From: Doryteuthis pealeii
Lineage: Eukaryota > Mollusca > Cephalopoda > Myopsida > Loliginidae
DNA length: 64,000 nucleotides
Assembly: GCA_023376005.1 (NCBI GenBank)
Contig: CM042157.1
Span: forward strand, 65,456,036 to 65,520,035
Direction: 5' to 3'
Part shown: one piece after another, positions 62,786 through 64,000 of the stretch
Layout of the letters: every line of letters starts with the position of its first letter
Position numbering within the stretch: position 1 is the first letter of the stretch
The notes under the pieces: model-generated
Database searches by the model: none
What the model was told of the DNA's origin: nothing
Seen by the model: only the letters and a program-made list of their open reading frames with translations
Made by a program: the position numbers and the translations under genes

Positions 62786-64000
62786 TAATATATATACTAG
62801 GCAAAACGGGAACCTTTGAGTCACCCATTGAGCTCTGGGTAGATAACTGAGATTAGGGAAAGTAAGTTGCAAGCGAATTGAAGTATAATCTTTTTTATAT
62901 ACGTTTCTTATGCAATTTCGTTAGTCTTTCTAATTCAATATATTTTATTTCATTAAAACTTAAATATTTACGCCCGTAAGGTGCATATTCATGCAAGTGA
63001 TTGTAAAAACATTTTTTTAATTTTATTTTCAGCTTTACCGACAGTCCCTGGGCGGCGAAAGAAAGGGATGGCTGTTTGAATTGCTTCAATTTTTTTGCGA
63101 GTAAGACAATATGTATTTACATAGGGGGTGGGAGTGTGTAAATTAACTGAATGATTGATATTAACGGCGTCTCAACCCGTCGAGGATATTTTGTGCCTAG
63201 TTGTTAAGGAATTGCGTTCATTGTAGATTTATGTTTACATATTTGTGTAGTTGTTTCTCAAGAGTTGTTCTTTCGTTTTAACGATATCTCAAAATTCTCT
63301 GCCTACGATCATGAGTGACATAACGTTGATCGAGGCACCAGTTATGACATAATCCTGGTCACGGCACCAATTATGACATAATTTTGGTCATGGCACCAGT
63401 TATGACACAACCCGCTCAGGCTGTGCACTACTTGCTTCGCTCATCTTATCGTAAACGTCAGACCCCCATCGTTGTGTGTAGTCCACAGCAGATCACGATT
63501 GGATACTATCGAAGATGCACCCAGGCCCGAAACGGGATCACAAAGAAAAATAAAATAAATAATGAAACGACAATAAAGAGGGCGAACTCTTAAGATACAA
63601 TGGGTTTTATGACATTCAGTACAACTGCTTCTCTGGTGCTATATCAATATAGGACTATTCTCCATTCTCTTTTTCTCCAAGCTCTTGGAACTGTTATCGA
63701 ATTTGCGTCAAACTCCATCGGCATCAGGCTAAACTGAAAACCCCAACTTCTTCCGGTTGGTACTAAACTCTAATTGTTGCCAACTGACCTGACTGACTCT
63801 AAACTCGCACTGGTTCGACTCATGGTCCGGAGCGAGTGGTATATATGCAGAGGTCACCCCCTCTAACTTCCGAGTAGACCTCCTATAAAATAAACCATGA
63901 CGTCAGATTCAGACTTCCTGATACCGATTTCTCGTCACTTGGGATCTAATGTCCATAAAATAAGGTGACATTAAATTTTAACCCTTTCAAATTCAGCTGA
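61893..64000 (-). repeat. Right arm of a giant inverted repeat, continues beyond the window
   Basis: Inverse of the left arm. It carries a (TA)n tract (62392-62440) and a CAGCAG-rich patch (62155-62215) that the left arm lacks, plus (TA)n at 62728-62780 matching 61100-61154. The T31 run is 61920-61950. Confidence 0.9.

Noticed and set aside
59700..64000. Autonomous LTR element in the giant palindrome
   Set aside because: LTR-like and primer-site-like sequences are there, but no gag or pol frame could be found in either arm.
1..64000. Host protein-coding gene with introns
   Set aside because: No conserved non-transposon domain, splice-consistent exon series or promoter cluster was found in the window.

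Overview
This is a eukaryotic, intron-free, repeat-dominated stretch with no convincing host protein-coding gene. (TA)n, (CA)n, (GA)n and (GAA)n tracts, tRNA-derived SINEs, RTE-type LINE tails, Helitrons, Tc1/mariner copies, Penelope-like DNA and hammerhead ribozymes point to an animal, most likely a mollusc and perhaps a cephalopod. The taxon is an inference from element style, not from a marker gene.

Two 10-base N gaps (24658-24667 and 53991-54000) divide the window into three contigs. The whole of contig 1 (1-24657, called copy A) is collinear with about 27187-48893 of contig 2 (copy B). The homology stops exactly at the gap, and copy A gains single-base errors toward that gap. I therefore read A and B as two versions (haplotypes or unmerged contig ends) of one locus, not a proven tandem duplication. 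The pair is useful because each copy supplies the empty site for insertions in the other.

Shared layout, as A / B coordinates: (GAA)n tract (1-458 / 27187-27690); head-to-tail Helitron family 1 copies carrying LINE-derived pieces, including a C2H2 zinc-finger ORF (1040-2170 / 28275-29362); SINEs (2299-2975 / 29511-30110); an AT-rich minisatellite (3045-3810 / 30185-31200); an antisense SINE and an RTE LINE 3' end (3815-4580 / 31209-31970); an internally deleted mariner (6196-7070 / 32175-33029); a hammerhead ribozyme (7264-7309 / 33221-33266); further SINEs and unclassified repeats; a palindromic element with a hammerhead in each arm (13926-14170 / 39961-40204); and an LTR retrotransposon (19834-24657, cut by the gap / 45221-49572, with both LTRs and a 5-bp target duplication).

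Only A has a Penelope-like insertion in a (TA)n tract (4776-6157), a SINE with an 11-bp target duplication (9555-9847) and a repeat of about 610 bp inside the LTR element (21436-22047). Only B has a Helitron family 2 copy at a precise A|T site (35624-36253) and a hairpin element with 162-bp arms (41334-41670).

The rest of contig 2 (49573-53990) holds an LTR-like repeat, SINEs and Helitron 3' ends. Contig 3 (54001-64000) holds an inverted copy of that LTR-like repeat, nested Helitron 2 and GC-rich tandem units, a LINE endonuclease-domain remnant, an 88-bp satellite, and a giant diverged inverted repeat of at least 4.1 kb that runs off the window end.

The strongest candidate for something little described is a family of small elements embedded in (TA)n, carrying hammerhead ribozymes with a self-complementary six-base helix III, in a locus that also has a Penelope-like insertion in (TA)n.
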